NCBI GenBank assembly: GCA_023055355.1 | Contig: JALJCS010000022.1 | Span: forward strand, 8,107,001-8,171,000 | Source: Agelaius tricolor | Lineage: Eukaryota; Chordata; Aves; Passeriformes; Icteridae | Direction: 5' to 3' | DNA: 64,000 bases | Shown: positions 1 to 13,840 of the stretch, in pieces | Position numbering within the stretch: the stretch's first letter is position 1 | Layout: each line of letters starts with the position of its first letter | Notes under the pieces: generated by a model | What the model saw: only the letters and a program-made list of their open reading frames with translations | Database searches by the model: none | What the model was told of the DNA's origin: nothing | Made by a program: the position numbers and the translations under genes

Positions 1-547
1 TGTAGTTGTACAACACATTAAAAGTAGATGAAGTTATATATCCTCATTTAAAATAGTTTGAAAGGAAAATCAGTCACACTCACTGCTGCTTTTGTGCTGT
101 GTGCTTCCACCTTCACTGGCACTTCATTTGGGGAAGTCAAGGGTTTTATCTGTAAATTTCATAGCTGTGTAAGAGACAGTGATATTAAATGGGATACATG
201 AGGGACACTGGTATTATGGAGCTCATTTTGGCTGCTTTTACATGTTGCATTGCCTTGAAAACAAATTAGAATCTTCAGTCTAAGACCAGAAAGGCCAGAA
301 GAGCAGAGGAAATTTTACAGACTAAGTACAGTAAGGTATTTGGGATGGGTATTCCTGGAGGTGACCTCTCCATTCATAAACTGCTTTGTGCTCCCCATTC
401 TTCCCCTCCTTTCCCTTTCTCACTCCCAAAGGACCTGGCCTGGGTGTCCCTGTCATCTTGCAAAGGCCAAGCAGAAACTGGGACATGGTTCCCCTGGTGG
501 GAACATCACCAGGACAGATGGCCTGGGCAGGATGAGGGGACAGGGAA
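1..547. other. Unique sequence, no gene seen
   Basis: AT-rich single-copy-looking DNA at the left edge. Two overlapping short open frames starting near 340 run into the neighbouring CR1 fragment and show no recognisable protein motif, so they are not called genes. No repeat or strong regulatory signal was seen. Confidence 0.6.
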
Positions 548-1100
548 GATCACAGAACCACAGAATATTAGAATGGCATGGGTTGGAAGGGATCTCTAAA
601 GGTCACCCAGTCCAACCACCTTGCACAGAACTGGGACATCTTCAGCTAGACCAGGTTGCTCAGAGCCCCATCAAATCTGGCTTTGGGTGTTCCTAGGGAT
701 CAGACATCTGCCACCTTTCTGGACAAGCTGCTCCAGTGTTTTGCCACCCTCATTGTAAAAGACTTCTTCCTTGTATCTAATTTAAATTGGCCCTCTCTTG
801 TTTTAAAACCATTACCCCCCATCCTTTTGCAATAACCCCTGCTGAAAAACTTGTCCTCTGTAGGTACTGGAAGGTGCTCTAAGGTCTCTCTGTGACCTTC
901 CCTTCCACAGATGAGCAACCCCAACTCTCTCATCCTTTCCTCATGGGAGAGGTGTTCAATTCCACCTTTGTGGCCCTCCTCTTGACCTGCTCCAACAGCT
1001 CCACATCTTTCCTGTGCTGAGGACTCCAGAACTGGACACAGTACTGCAGGTGGAGTCCTGCTGAAGCGGGTTAGAGGGGCATAATCCCCTCCCTCAGCCT
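548..1100 (-). mobile_element. CR1 LINE, truncated 3' portion with decayed ORF2 C-terminus
   Basis: CR1 is the dominant non-LTR retrotransposon of birds and reptiles. It moves by target-primed reverse transcription and usually leaves 5'-truncated copies. The left edge carries the complement of its short tail repeat (atcacagaaccacagaat), followed by 'gggttggaaggg' and 'agaccaggttgctcagagcccc', which are hallmark 3' UTR blocks read backwards, so the element lies on the minus strand. Further in (about 735-960) the minus strand still encodes a recognisable end of the CR1 polymerase protein, with [14 protein letters not shown] and, later, a K-x-F-T-x-R-V-x-x-H-W block. A 190-codon open frame (700-1272) covers this part and continues into unrelated flank, so it is not a gene. 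No reverse transcriptase or endonuclease domain remains. The right boundary is estimated by loss of similarity near 1090-1100. Confidence 0.93.
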
Positions 1101-4100
1101 CACCCCAGAAATTTAGAGATAAGATCAAAAAGAAATGGAAGGGGAAAACCAATCTGTGTGAAGATTTCTGCGTGTTCTCTCTCTTCTTTTCATGGAAATA
1201 GACATCAGGGGCAAAAGAAATGTCTCTATTGCTGGAAAACATGAAAAAGGAAGCAGCAGAGAAGATGTTCATTCAGCACAGAGGGATTGCAGCAGCCAAG
1301 GAGAATGGAGGGCTTTGCATATCCAGAGTGAAGCTGCTGGGAAGGAGCTGCAAGGGGATTATGCAAATCCCTGATTGGGTGAGCAGGGGCTGATTGCCAG
1401 AGCAGGGCATGCACACACTGCCTGTACCTGGGTAGTGATTATGCAAATCACACCCCCCAGCCAGGGGCCAGGGCAATTGGCTAAATGAGAAAAACTCGGG
1501 TTCTGCATCAGTGGCTGCTCATGCTCAGCACCCAGCCCAGCCCACAGGCTGTGCAGAGCAAACACAAACACCCAGCCCTGCCTCCCCTCTCCCTGGCATG
1601 CCAGCAGATCCCCACTGAGTAAAAGTGAGTGTCCACTTCCATCCTCTGTGGGTCAGCCATCAAAAGGACAGGAAAGGGAAGCTCAGATGAAAACTTCTCC
1701 ACGTTGTCTGCAGTTCTGTGATGCCAGGAAAATCCTGTTGTTTGTCCAAGGAGGGATGCACCTGCACAGTGGATGGGCTCAGGCCTTAGTTTTGCACTGT
1801 GCATGGGAAAGATCTGGCAGGATGTGAGATGTAATTAAAAGATCAGATATTTAATACCTATTCCATGTTTTTTTAGGGGTTCAATGGCATCTAAATTTGC
1901 AAGAAGATAAAGACATTGCCCTGCCATGCTTACAATAAAATTTTAATGTTCAGAAGTTTCTTTTTATTCTTTCTTATTCCAGTGTGTACAATTATGTGCC
2001 TATATGTGTGCAATCCAGCATCAGTTCTCAAATGCAGCGTAATATCTCAATATAATTTAATTTGGTTCTGAACAGCCTTTAATGTTTTCAGGAGCCTCTC
2101 ACAAAAGGAATCTCATTCCCATGAACACCTAAGCCTGAAACACCTCTATAATTCTCACTGCAGAAGGTTGGAAAGACATGACTCAGAAATCCAGGAAAAT
2201 ACACTAATTAAATAGTACAATTAATTACACTCTGCAGTTTTCATAGCTTACTGGCAGATGGGTGATTCAGATTTTGAGGTGATTGGGCCAGTTTAAAAAC
2301 AGAATATAACTGACTAATAGCTGGACACGTCAGAAAAAAGAAAGAAAATTGTCCATCTCATCCTGTGGCACAATATGAGCTCACTGAACTGTCTGGCAAA
2401 AAAATCAGTTTATTAGCATGTCAGGGTTATAAAAAATTTCTTGGTAAAGCCCATGCCAGTGAGGAAGAGAGTAAAAAAAGGTCCACAAAGTTTTCCACAC
2501 TGAATTCTCTCCCTAATTATTCCCCTGGGCGGGCAGAATCTGCTTCTGTGTACAACAGGTTATTGGTGATATGGGCAAATGTTAGTCCCAGGGGACCAAT
2601 TAATTTTAACAGAGGCTCCACTGAAAATCAGGGAATGAGGCCAAATATTATTCCAGAGAAAATCAGGTGAGTGTTTACATCTGGGGGAAAAGAAAGGGGA
2701 AATATATAAACATATGAGGGAAAACCTAAGTGTGGTCTGCAGGCAGGACAGGGTGCACAAGCCTGGCTGGGGAAAGCCCAAGTACCTTCAGTCATAAACC
2801 AGTTATTATAATTTGCCATATTCACTCTCAAAATTAACTGCCCACTGGCAAAAGATGGATTTTGGAAACCCAAGCTGTGGGCAGTTATTCCCAGTCTCCA
2901 CAGGCTGTGGTTGGTGATACAGCATGGGGAGCAGAGCAGAGTGGAAGCTGACAGGAGATTTTTTCTGATTAACGCTCTGTTCTCTTTTTAATAAGCTAAG
3001 AGACATTTGAAGAGCAATAAATTGCAATAACTGATAACTCCTAGACTATTTCTAGGCCACTTTTATGGAGGTATAGAACAAATATCACTTAAACCACTTG
3101 CATCTGTCATGACCCCAGCTTGGGCTGTACCTGCTGGGCTGCAAAGCTGTGTGAGCAGCAGCTTTCAACGGAGTATTGATTCTTGTCAGCTTGCAAGGAA
3201 GAAAATAGAGAATGCCAGCCCTGCTGCAAGAGAGATATCATGGAAAGAGGAGAAGATCCCAGGAGAGCTGAGCTGTGCTGCAGAGCCCTTCCCTCTGGTT
3301 CAGCTGCAGCTCCTGTGCCAGCAATGAGTGAAATTTGTGCTGCTTCCTCACCTGTGGAATCATTTCTACTCTGGAGCACCACAGGCAGGGGCTGCTGGGC
3401 ATCTCTGCTCAGCCCCTCGTGGGCAGGTGTCCCAGCCACACAAGCCACTGGGACAATTGACATTAATTGGCACCCTTGTTGCAGTCTCCAAGGGGAGGCT
3501 AAAGATTTAATGGGCATGGAGAGGGAATTGTTGCCACGTGCCTCAAGGTGGTGCCTCCAGGGCTGTGCAGGGGCAGGCCAGAGCCAGGCTCCTGAGCTGC
3601 CACCTCTTGTGATGGATCTGCTTCACTAATATTTTTAAAGGACAAAGACAAAAGGGAGAAATGAGGAACTTGGATTAACAGGGAAAATAAAAGAACAGCA
3701 TGTTGTTTCTCAAAGACATCTTGGAATGGAAGCAAATACTTTTTCTTGGATAATTGTGAGGTCAAATGGGTGAATTTTTAAGTAAGTTGGTGACTCTGTG
3801 GAGACAACCACTTAATATGAGCAAATACTTGACACTGAAACTGCCTTTTGTTGAGAGATGAATGATTTCACCATCTACTTATAGATGAAATACCAATTTT
3901 GTTATCACCTTAAGTGTTAAATATCTACATTATTTTCAGATGAAACCTGTTTAAAAATAAAGTTTAAAAAAGTTCCATAAAGCAACAGTTTATTTCTGAA
4001 ATTCTGGCTTCTTTTTGTTTGCATTTATCATGCTTTATCCTAAGTGTGAATAACAGACATTTTTTGTGGGCTGCAGGATTCTAGAAACAATAAAAGAATG

Positions 4101-7100
4101 CTTTGGAAATGTGTCACCTCTTCACAGTTATAACTCAACAGCTCAGGAGGCAAGATTTCCCAGTGCTAACTCCTCTCATGATGGCTACTATCTCCATGTC
4201 TGAAACAATTTATTTTCAGATTGACTATAAAAAACAAGACATCACATAATTGTCTGACCATAAAATATGCAAAGTATTGCACTACTGGGGCTCATTAGCA
4301 AAAGCATAGATGCTTTTTAGTAATCCATAAGGTGATACTTTTTAATGAATGCTGCAAATGATTCCACTGACTACCTAAAGATTAATAATAGATATGTCTG
4401 CTGCAACAAACAAGCCTCAAATCTCTGGAGAGAACTGGAGAAAGTGGATAATAATTAGAATAAGAGCACAACAGCTATTCTTATATTCATAGTTTTGATC
4501 CTATCAGCTAAATGCTGGTTGAGGTTTGTGTTGTGTCTGCTGTAAACAGACTCCTCTTGGAGTGGGATCCTACGCTAGGAACACAGCTTGGCTTGGGGAT
4601 AGGAAGAGAAAAGGATTTTAACTCAGACTCAGGGTTTAATGCTGCCTAATTTCAGGAGGGTTAAACATCTTTACAAGCCCTGAAACCTTAGAGTTCAATT
4701 ATCCCCAAGGATGATGCCCATCCTTTTGCAAGGAGACTGAAAACAGGCACAGTTGATATTCTGGACTCACAGTTTTTGTTTCAGTGCAGTCCCTTATTGC
4801 AGCATGTGGAACTCTGCAAAGGAGGTGTAGAGGATGAATAGAGTATTGAGATGTAATATCCAATGTATCTAGTAATGGGAATTATTGAAAATGGGACAAA
4901 TATCTCTGTGGTAAACAGCACTGGACCCCTCCAAAGCCCCTGTACCACAGCTCTGAAGGTTTGTCTGCCTGATAGTCACCCCATACTGCTGGTTACCCTG
5001 TGCTGCTGCCCAGGCTTTGGGTGATGGTGGGCAGTGCCTCATTCCCTCTGGGAACAGAGGTCACCAGGCCAGGGACAGCCCAGTGCCCATTTTGTCTGGG
5101 TCTGTGCACCAGCAGGAGAATAAAAGGGTCCAGAAGAGCTTGTATGAGTTACTGAGGTCCCTACAGTTGCATTGAGCTGCGTGCTCCTGTTTCCATATCA
5201 GGTGGAATGTCTCAATGATCCCAAAAATGAAAGCTCCAGAGAGAGAGAAAGTCCAGGACACCTCAGTGGCTCCTGCATTTTTTCAATCTCACCCAGTGTA
5301 ACCAGTCTGGCTTCTCTGGGTGTAGTGGGTACAAGGCTGTGCTTATTGCTAAGCAATGCTTCCTTATGGTGCATCATCTCTGACCTGGGCTTGCTCTAAA
5401 GCTCTCAAAATCCATGGGAACGCTCTCAACAGACTCCTTTAAAGCTTGGATCAGTTTTATTCCCTGGCAAAAGAAGGCCTGGCAGTCCTCAAACCCTCGT
5501 GAATCCTGCCAAATGGCATCTGACTCTGCCAGAACCTATGGTGGTTTCTGGAGAAGAGGAAATTCTCCACAAAGAGGAACCTCACAAAGTTGTTTTTTTG
5601 CCTTCAGATGAGAGAAGGTGAATGTTATAAGACTCCTGAGATGCCTCCTGTTGTTCCACCTGCACTTCAGCAGTGATTGAAAAATACTCTGTCCACAGCA
5701 ACCCAGCACTGCACAAGGATCTCAAACTGTAGATAAAATTATTCAGAGACAATGATTCATGGCTGGCCTGGTATGCAGAACAAGCAGAAAGGCAATTTAA
5801 TTTGAACATGTAAGCACACACCAGTCCCTGCACAGTACCCTGCCAAATTGGAGAAGTTCTCTATTAGTTTCTGCCGATATTAAAAAGAATTCCCAGAGGG
5901 TCCTGTTTAAACAATGTCTAAATAAATACTTTCCTGATCATTTCATAAATTGCTAGAGCACCTCAGGAAACTCAGTGAGCACCCTCATGGCTGTCACTTT
6001 GGAAATGAATGGTGTAATTGTTATAACAGTCCTGGCGTGCTCTTTCTGTTTTTGGAGCTCTCACTGGTGAAAAGATGTGTCTTCCACAGGAATTATTGAC
6101 TTTTCAGTGTCTTGGCTGCTCCTTGAAAGGGACCTGTGGGGTCTGAGGCTGTGATAAATTAATTTTTAGGCATCCTGACCTCCTGGGGTCTTCACAAGGG
6201 CCTGCCACTGTCCTGCTGCATCACCTGAGATACATCTCACCCCATCCTCCACAGCCCAGTTTCTCCATCTGTTAAATTAGAGCTTGAGATGCAGATTCCC
6301 ACTGTAAAAAACGAGTCTGAAGTCTGTATCTCCATGTTAGAGATGCTCTCCAGGATGCTCTACAGCTGCTGTTGCACAGACAATCATTATTGGGCATCCT
6401 CTACCTCCTTGTTTGCTTGGATGGCCAGGCAGGAAAGCAGTGTCCAACCCTCTGGATTTGATCCTGAACTGCTGCTTCAGGTGACTTGGCAAATTAGATA
6501 TTTCCCAGCACTAGTTTAAAAAGATACAGCCTACTGTCATTTATTAATCCTGAGGAAATCTTGATTTCTAAAGGAAGCTTCCCTACCCTGACAAAGCTCT
6601 GGGGACATCACAGTATAAATGGCATACTCAAATTCAAAGTCAAAAACAAATATGAACATTCACCAGAAGTTCAAAAACATTTAAATTATAACAATTCAGT
6701 GGTTAAAACCATAGGGAGCTTACTGTTCACACACTATTGAAAGTAAAATAAAAAGGGCACTTCTTGATTTAAAAGTGTGAGCACTTGTTATTTTTAAGTA
6801 GGATTAAGTATCTGGACTTCCAATTACACAATGGAAAATCCCTTTTTTATTGGTAAGATTTTAATTAAGTACCTTGATTTCTGTAAATGGGAGCTTCATT
6901 TGACACTTGTGGCCAACTTTGAATAAGTGCTAATAGAAACTGTGTAAATTCTGCTGAACTACATAGCTCTGAGTGCTGCTCAAACAGCAGCCTGCCTCCA
7001 ATTTCAATTCCTTTAGAGAAAATCTGAAATAAGCACATTGAAGTCAATGTTGCACTGGTAGAAAGCAGAGTAAGAATTGAGCCATGCCTAGGCCTGCATT

Positions 7101-10100
7101 AGTTTGTGCACAGTGTGGTGGATACCATAGAAATGTACATAAAAATGAATATATTTTCCAAGTCCTGTTACAGCCAGATGATTTGTACAGGAATAAAGTT
7201 GCAAAAGCCTGTCCTCCTGTGCAGCTGTCAGCCATGTATCTTCCTTTCTGCTGAGAATGTCTGTTGGGGAAAATAAAATACATTGCCACATGCACAGGAA
7301 CCAGCAGAAAAGAAGAAATCATCCTGCATTTCTACCTTCAGTGAGGGTTTATTGCCTCAGATTTCTGAATTTTATTGCTTTTCTTAGCCTTGAGTTTTAA
7401 ACATAAGGTAGATATCATGGTACATCTATTTTGTAAGAGCATCCTTTAACTTGGATATATTGACACATTAACCTGATGAGACTTCTCACAGTGTATTTCA
7501 TAGACAAAAATGGGTTAAGTAGATATTTACAGAACATTGACTCTTGTGCCTCTGGTAAAGGATGACAAACACCTTTGGAATAGATGGCTTTTAATATTTT
7601 TATGTTGCTTAACTTAAAGACATAGCTAAAGAAGCATTTAATAATTCCTAAAACTTTGCTGACATGATAATTTTAGTTTTGTGAAAGGATAATTCATACT
7701 ATCAAGAGCTTTCACCTCCCAGTCAATGGCTGAGCATTATAACTATTACATCACAAAAATGAAAACTACAGATACTTGATGGAGAGTATCTCTTTTACTA
7801 ATATAAAATTTTGTTTATTCCCACTGCTGCTTATTTTTTCTCTGAATTTGATGGGATGTGGGCAATGCTCCTCTCACCTGGTTTTAGCTGCATGAAATTC
7901 AGGTATCTTCCTCTGAGCTGTTTTTCTGGATGGCATCTGACTCCTATGTGATTATCACAGTCACCAGGTAAGAATAAGGTGCAATTCACTGAATTATTTT
8001 AGATTTTTTTGATAGGATGGGTTGCCCTTACAGTATTTATTTAATTATGATGAAAAGTTCAGCAAGTCACTTGCATCTGGATGTCTACTTTGAACACTCA
8101 CTTTCTGTGATTTCTTGACTTATTTGCAAATTGTCTACATTAGTTAATGCTAATTACTACTTTATTTTCAGAAAGACCCATGAACTTCACTAGGAGGAGT
8201 TGTCCAACATAATTCAAAGCCCAATGTATGGCTTTGCAATAATTTACATTTTCCCAGTATTTAGATTGCATTCCCATACACTCCTCTCCCTTTTCCCTCT
8301 CCCACCGTACACATCCTGTGTGTTCTGCATCCATTCCCCTCCTGTGTCTTGCAGCACCATCCCCTCCCTCCCAGGTGGCTTTTCACCATGTACACATCTT
8401 TAATGAGCTGCACCCTGAGGTGGCTTGGACAAAGTTTCCCATGAGCTTTTAAAAAAATAAGAGGTAAGAAATGTTCTTTAAAAACTGGTCACTCACAAGT
8501 TTCACTGTGCACAGCTGCTGTTTTATCACAATGAAAGGTGCAGTGAGGATCCTCAGAAATAAGTTATTCAATTCTGGAGCACTTGTAAAGTGTTGCTGGT
8601 AGCTCCAAACAAAACATTGAAGGAAAAGCATAAATGATAGTAAAAGCAGGTCTCTCACTAAGAGAGCACTGTTCATGCTCTCTGCTGCACAGTATGAGCT
8701 TGATTAAAAAAGCAGGTGGCATTCATGTTGTTTACAATAACTTATGCAGCAAAATTTGTCTTTTTTCCTGCTTTCTGACTGTCTCCTGGCAGACCTAAAA
8801 AAATAAATAAAATTCCATTTCATCCATAAGAGCTTTTGTGCTGCTTTTCTCTTTTGGTGGAGAGATTTCACTGAAATTATTTGATAGTCAGTGTCTGAGT
8901 TATGTGATTAGTTACCTACATCACATAGCATGGGTTCTAATCTCTGAGTGAATAAATATTGCTCTTGGGATCAGGAGGAGAAATTCTCTGGAGACTGAGA
9001 CCACATTGCTAGATGGGAAACAAATAAGAAAGCAGTAGAAAATTTTAGGAAACTGTGTGAACAAATCTTTAATGAGTATTTCTAGCAATACTTCGTTGCA
9101 TAGATTAATTTCATCTTTTTCCCGTGACATTTGCATAAAATAACTGGGTGTACGTAATCCCAATGTGTAAGGACAGGGAAGGAGGGAAGAGGGAGGGAAG
9201 AATCCCTTGTGTTCAGCAAGAAAATGTTTTCCCAAGTCCTGGTGAGCTGGATTTACAGGGGGAGGGAGGAAGTGTGGCACAGGGATGTGTGGGATTGCCT
9301 TCTTGGGATTTGTGCATAATGAAGTTGGTTAATCAGTGCAAGTCGAATCGGAAATCCACAGATTATGTGATACAAGTATTGTCTGCAGCACTTCTGAACC
9401 TGCTCTAATCAAAAGCCAGGTTGAGGGAAGATAAAACAGATTTGTGCTAAAATGAAAGAGAAAAAAAATCTGCTGTCTCTCTAAGCAATCATCCATCTTG
9501 ATGAAACCGGAGTGACCGCACGAGCAAGGCTTTTGTGAGCAAACCAGAGCGGGCTCATACAGGGAGCTAAATGGAGCTTGGCTGTCTGCATTGGTCATTA
9601 CAGCTTTTCTTTGCATATTAGCCTTCATTTCTATCACATCTGCATTTAGAGCTTTGGGCAGGTATTGACAAAAATCTGAATATATTGCACCTCTGCTGCC
9701 TAATTACAGTGGTGACAGCAGAAGACAAAGGATATACATGAGATCTGAGCGAGGTGTTAAATCATAATAACATGTGTTCACACCATGCCCCATTCCTATA
9801 TATGGGATGAAAAAATCCCACTAATTAAGGTTACTTTGTTAGACTGATAGGTAATTACCAGAGCAAAACTTATAACCTCCCAGCCCTTAGTAGGAAAAGG
9901 TCAAAAATAATGGTGTAGTCCTTCATAAATCTACAAGGAATGGAAAAGGAATACCAAGTAACTTAACACAGAGGAATTTTAAGTTTCTATACACACTCTT
10001 TAATGCTTCTTAAAGAGCACTGCTTAGATTTATATTTCTTTCAGCTTACAGGACATTCTGAATTTAATCTCCCCGTAGCCACTCGTCTACAATGATTTCA

Positions 10101-13100
10101 GCTGTGGGTCACAAAAGTTAAACCTGATAACAGCTCCATTGCAGCCCTTCTGCTTTAGAGGTCAATGGAAAGTTTCTCAGGAGGCATCATTCAAAAATAA
10201 TATCTACTTCTACACGAGAGATTTGAGTCAGAGTTTGATTTCCTCCCTCCTTTGACTTAGAGACTTTTCTTTGATTAAAATGAAGAGAAGCACTAAATGC
10301 TGAACAGCTACTGGAGAACATATCTCTCTTAAAGAGCCACCATCACCGAGCTCACATCTATAATATGAACCATGATTTTGTTGGTACAACAAGAAATAAA
10401 CATTGCAGACAACTGTTAGGAAAAACTGGTGACATTAGGGGGCCTATTAACACTCCGTCAAATTAACAATATATTTCTAATTCCCTTGAGTGTCATATGT
10501 GTTTTTCTTATAATATTGTCTGATTCTCTCCTGCATTAATGAGGTGGACTGCTGCCAAAAATATGCAAATGGAAATCCAGTGGACCTGCCCTTGTAAATT
10601 CAAATATCTAGGAATTCACACTTAAATGAGAGTTGAAAAACTCCCAAACCAAACAGTTGTTTGGTGGCAAATCCTGTGCTGTTAGATTGCTTGCACCAGT
10701 GCTGGAAAACATCAATATGTAAATGCCTTGAACTCTAAACTCCCGGAGTCTGTATTATCTGAGTTTTTACAGTGGAGGTGTCAGGTCCCCTTTAGACTCT
10801 CTCCCACATTTAAATATAGATCTGCAATCAAATTATAGAGCTTTCCCTAGGAAACAGCAAGTCATGTAGTTCCCAGATAATGTAGACAAACAAATCACAT
10901 TTCCTTGGCTCTCCCACCCTTTCTGAATCTGAAAATTACTTCTGAAGCTGAAAACGAAGTCTGAAAGCAGAGGAGAAGCGCACGCATCTCTACACACACA
11001 CAAACCCCCTATTTAATACAGCAACAGATTGTAATTCTCCTTAGAAACAAAACAAAGCAACAATAATGCTCCACAAAGCACTGGCAACCACACAAACTCA
11101 CTCAGTGGCCCCTGCTAAATCTGGGGTTAGGCATCATGACACAGGGTATTGGAAACCACCCCATCCCCTCCTCTCCACGGCCCTGTTCCCATATGTTCCT
11201 TATTTCTGGTTACCTTCCAGCTGCCAGATGTTCTTCCCCACTACCACCATCCTGGACCTGCAGACCCCTTTTTCTGGGTAGAAGTAATAGCATGCAGATT
11301 TCAGGAATATTTGCCTTTATTTGATGCTATTCTCGTCCCACCCTCGCCGTGGCTCCAATCTTGCTGAAAATTACAAGGTAGATGATGTTCATTTATTGGG
11401 CATATATTCATAGGTTTTAAGGCAAGCAGGGACCAATATCACTGTTTAATCTGGATTTCTGCATGACAATATTGTAGATTTTAGCTGGTGGTGCTGAGTC
11501 CAACAGGCAAGAACAGCCCCATACTCCTTATTATAAGCAGGCCAAAGGACAAACTGGCTCACATGGATAAGCTCTAAAATTTAACCCTTCTCCCACTAAA
11601 ATCTTGGATTTTATTCCATGTGAACGGAGAGGGTCCTTGACCAGCTCAATCCCTATGAGTCCACCTTCCCAAACTGATACTGATCCTCAGCTTTTTCCAG
11701 TTGTCTGGAGGGCTACCTTACAATTCTTTACATATGAAAAAGAGAGAGTAAAAAAATCAAATAATAATGCAATTCTCCATTTCTCCACTCAGCTTCTGGA
11801 GACCATCATCCACTTTCTGCTGCTCTTATGCAGTAGGATCTAAACCACTCTCATTTTTAATGAAAGCTTAATGTCAATCATGTGAAAATTCATGCAGTGT
11901 TTCCCTGAAGTGTCCACGCTAAATTGCCATTCAGGAATTCATACCTTTCAGTGGGGAAAAAAAAAAGAAAAATAAGTTTAGTTCCTATTTGAGACAAGTG
12001 GTTGTGATATAAATCCCAAGCAAGAAATATAAAATAAAAAGATGGAAGAAGCAAAGTTATATTTTTATCCTATTTAGGTACTCAAGCTGCAGCTAAATGT
12101 GTAATAGAGTTTACAAAAGCACATAAGTGATAAACTATGACTTCAGGAATGAAAATGCTTTCATAGTACAGGTTCTCATTTAAAAGGATTGAAGCCTTGT
12201 CCAGGTACTTACTGTGTTCTGCATTTCTGAAGACTCCAAAACACAACCAGATGAGCGGTTTTATCAAGGCTTGCATAATTTCATGTTTTCAGTAAACAGA
12301 TATACAGGACCCAGCTGTTTCTGGGGTATACCTGTGCATGTTTGATTTTTTTTCCCCGGCATAAAATTCAAACTCCACAGCAAAAAAAAAGAAATACTGT
12401 TTAAGGAGGAAAATCTTCCAGAAAGTGAAATAACTAGTAAGATGAGATCCAGTTTAGGCCAGGTGAATATCAATTGCACAACTGTAGAATGTAAAATAAA
12501 ATTGATTTATTGGACAATATCTGATTTCAGTGGCTTTACACCAAGGATGCATTAGTTGAGCCAGTACTTTGAATTAAAGAACACTGAAAAAATCTTTTAT
12601 GTTTATTGCACACCTGGCCATAACCAGCCCCAAACTTCCCTTAAATTCACTTTTCAGAAATCTACAAAGCAGCAAAATGCAACTCTTGGGGTAGAATCTA
12701 ACAGTGGAGTTGAGCTCTTACAAAAATCAAGATTTAGATCATGTGTTTCCTGTATGATGTTGATCTGGTAATTGCCTTTCTTGCTGCTTTGGGTGAGATT
12801 CTGGTATCCACTATATCGGTTTTTGCAGGTGTTATTTTAGTCATCTTCCCTTTGCAAATAGAAATAATTTCTCCTTTTTGATTGCATTAAGCTACACTTT
12901 AAATGAGCTCCCTACCTGTCTTGGCAACTGCAACCACTGAGTGCTTGCAAGCAGGTACCCAGAGCAATTCAGACCTTCACATGTATTTATAATGAACCTT
13001 AAGCCATGACACAGTTATTTTTAAAACCTTTTCGGATAATCACCGCTAAGTTCTAAAAACATTTAGTCTGAAATAAGAGCTTTTCCTTCCTCACTCATCT

Positions 13101-13629
13101 CCTTGTGTTCTGCCCACTGGATACCCCAGTAGGAATGTAATGGCCATGAGTGTTAAAGGTGAGGAGACCCCTTACAATGGCTTTTAAATGATAATTATTC
13201 AAACTACCAGAAGATAAACCTGGCTCTTGAGGAGGGGTCACTGTAGACGCACCAGCTGTTGAAGTTAAACCAAGTGGGAATAGAGAAAATGACTTGCAAA
13301 AAAAAACCAAAAACCCACCCATTTTCTCTGGTTTTCTCAAGTCTGCATGTGCCCCACGGAGGGGACTCCACTTGCTAGAGAAGCTGATGGCTGAGATTCT
13401 CCTCTTGGGAGCACTGCAGAGACCCCTGGAAGCTCCTCCTCAGCAGGATCACAGTGGGGTACATGAAGCCAGGTCCTTCCTTCCCCTTCTCTCATCATCT
13501 GATGGTGGTTGGGGAACTTGGAGAAGTGGAGGCAGAGGAGAAAACATAACATTTGTTATATATTTTAAAGAATTCACTCTCTGAATCTTCTCTTTTTCTG
13601 GATAGAAAGTTTTGCATGCCTTTGCTTCT
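1101..13629. other. Long unique region, no gene recognised
   Basis: About 12.5 kb of mostly AT-rich single-copy-looking DNA. Open frames are short (at most about 148 codons, in the slightly GC-richer patch at 3.1-3.65 kb) and show no domain or plausible exon structure. Features inside are an octamer-motif cluster at 1.3-1.45 kb and a stretch at about 9.49-9.78 kb that looks like a conserved non-coding element. A possible degraded tRNA-SINE-like tail near 6.24 kb is too weak to call. No CpG island, tRNA or rRNA was seen. Confidence 0.6.
1313..1448 (+). promoter_or_regulatory. Octamer (POU-type) motif cluster
   Basis: Two exact ATGCAAAT octamers lie at 1361-1368 and 1441-1448, exactly 80 bp apart, each preceded by GATT. 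A related TTTGCATA lies near 1314, and inverted CCAAT-type ATTGG boxes lie between and just after them. Octamers are bound by POU-family factors such as Oct1. The spacing and shared GATTATGCAAATC context suggest either a regulatory cluster or a short duplicated segment. The octamer is not rare in this AT-rich window (others occur near 10.56, 50.49 and 55.4 kb), so function is only a guess. Confidence 0.2.
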
Positions 13630-13840
13630 CAGAGTCACAGAACCATGGAATGGGTTGGGAGGCACCTAAAGATGATCTCATCTCAGTCCTCTGCAGTGGA
13701 CAGGGACACCTTCCACTAGACCAGGTTGCTCAGAGCTCCATCCAGCCTGGCCTTGAACAGGGATGGAGCACCCACAGCTTCTCAGGGCAACCTCTCAAAA
13801 GTGTAACATCATTTCCTTCTAACCATGTAATTTCAGTAAA
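13630..13840 (-). mobile_element. CR1 LINE 3' fragment
   Basis: A minus-strand CR1 3' end. It begins with the complement of the tail (cagagtcacagaaccatgg), then 'aatgggttgggaggcacc', 'acaccttccactagaccag' and 'ccatccagcctggccttgaac', all standard avian CR1 3' UTR blocks. Similarity fades after about 13805, and the last 35 bp are a degraded match, so the right edge is approximate. It carries no coding part. Short open frames across it are by-products. Confidence 0.92.

Noticed and set aside
700..1272. 190-codon minus-strand open frame.
   Set aside because: It is largely the decayed C-terminal end of CR1 ORF2 plus unrelated flank, not a host gene.
6240..6275. MIR-like tail 'cagtttctccatctgttaaa'.
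   Set aside because: A single short match without the SINE core or head. Too weak to call.
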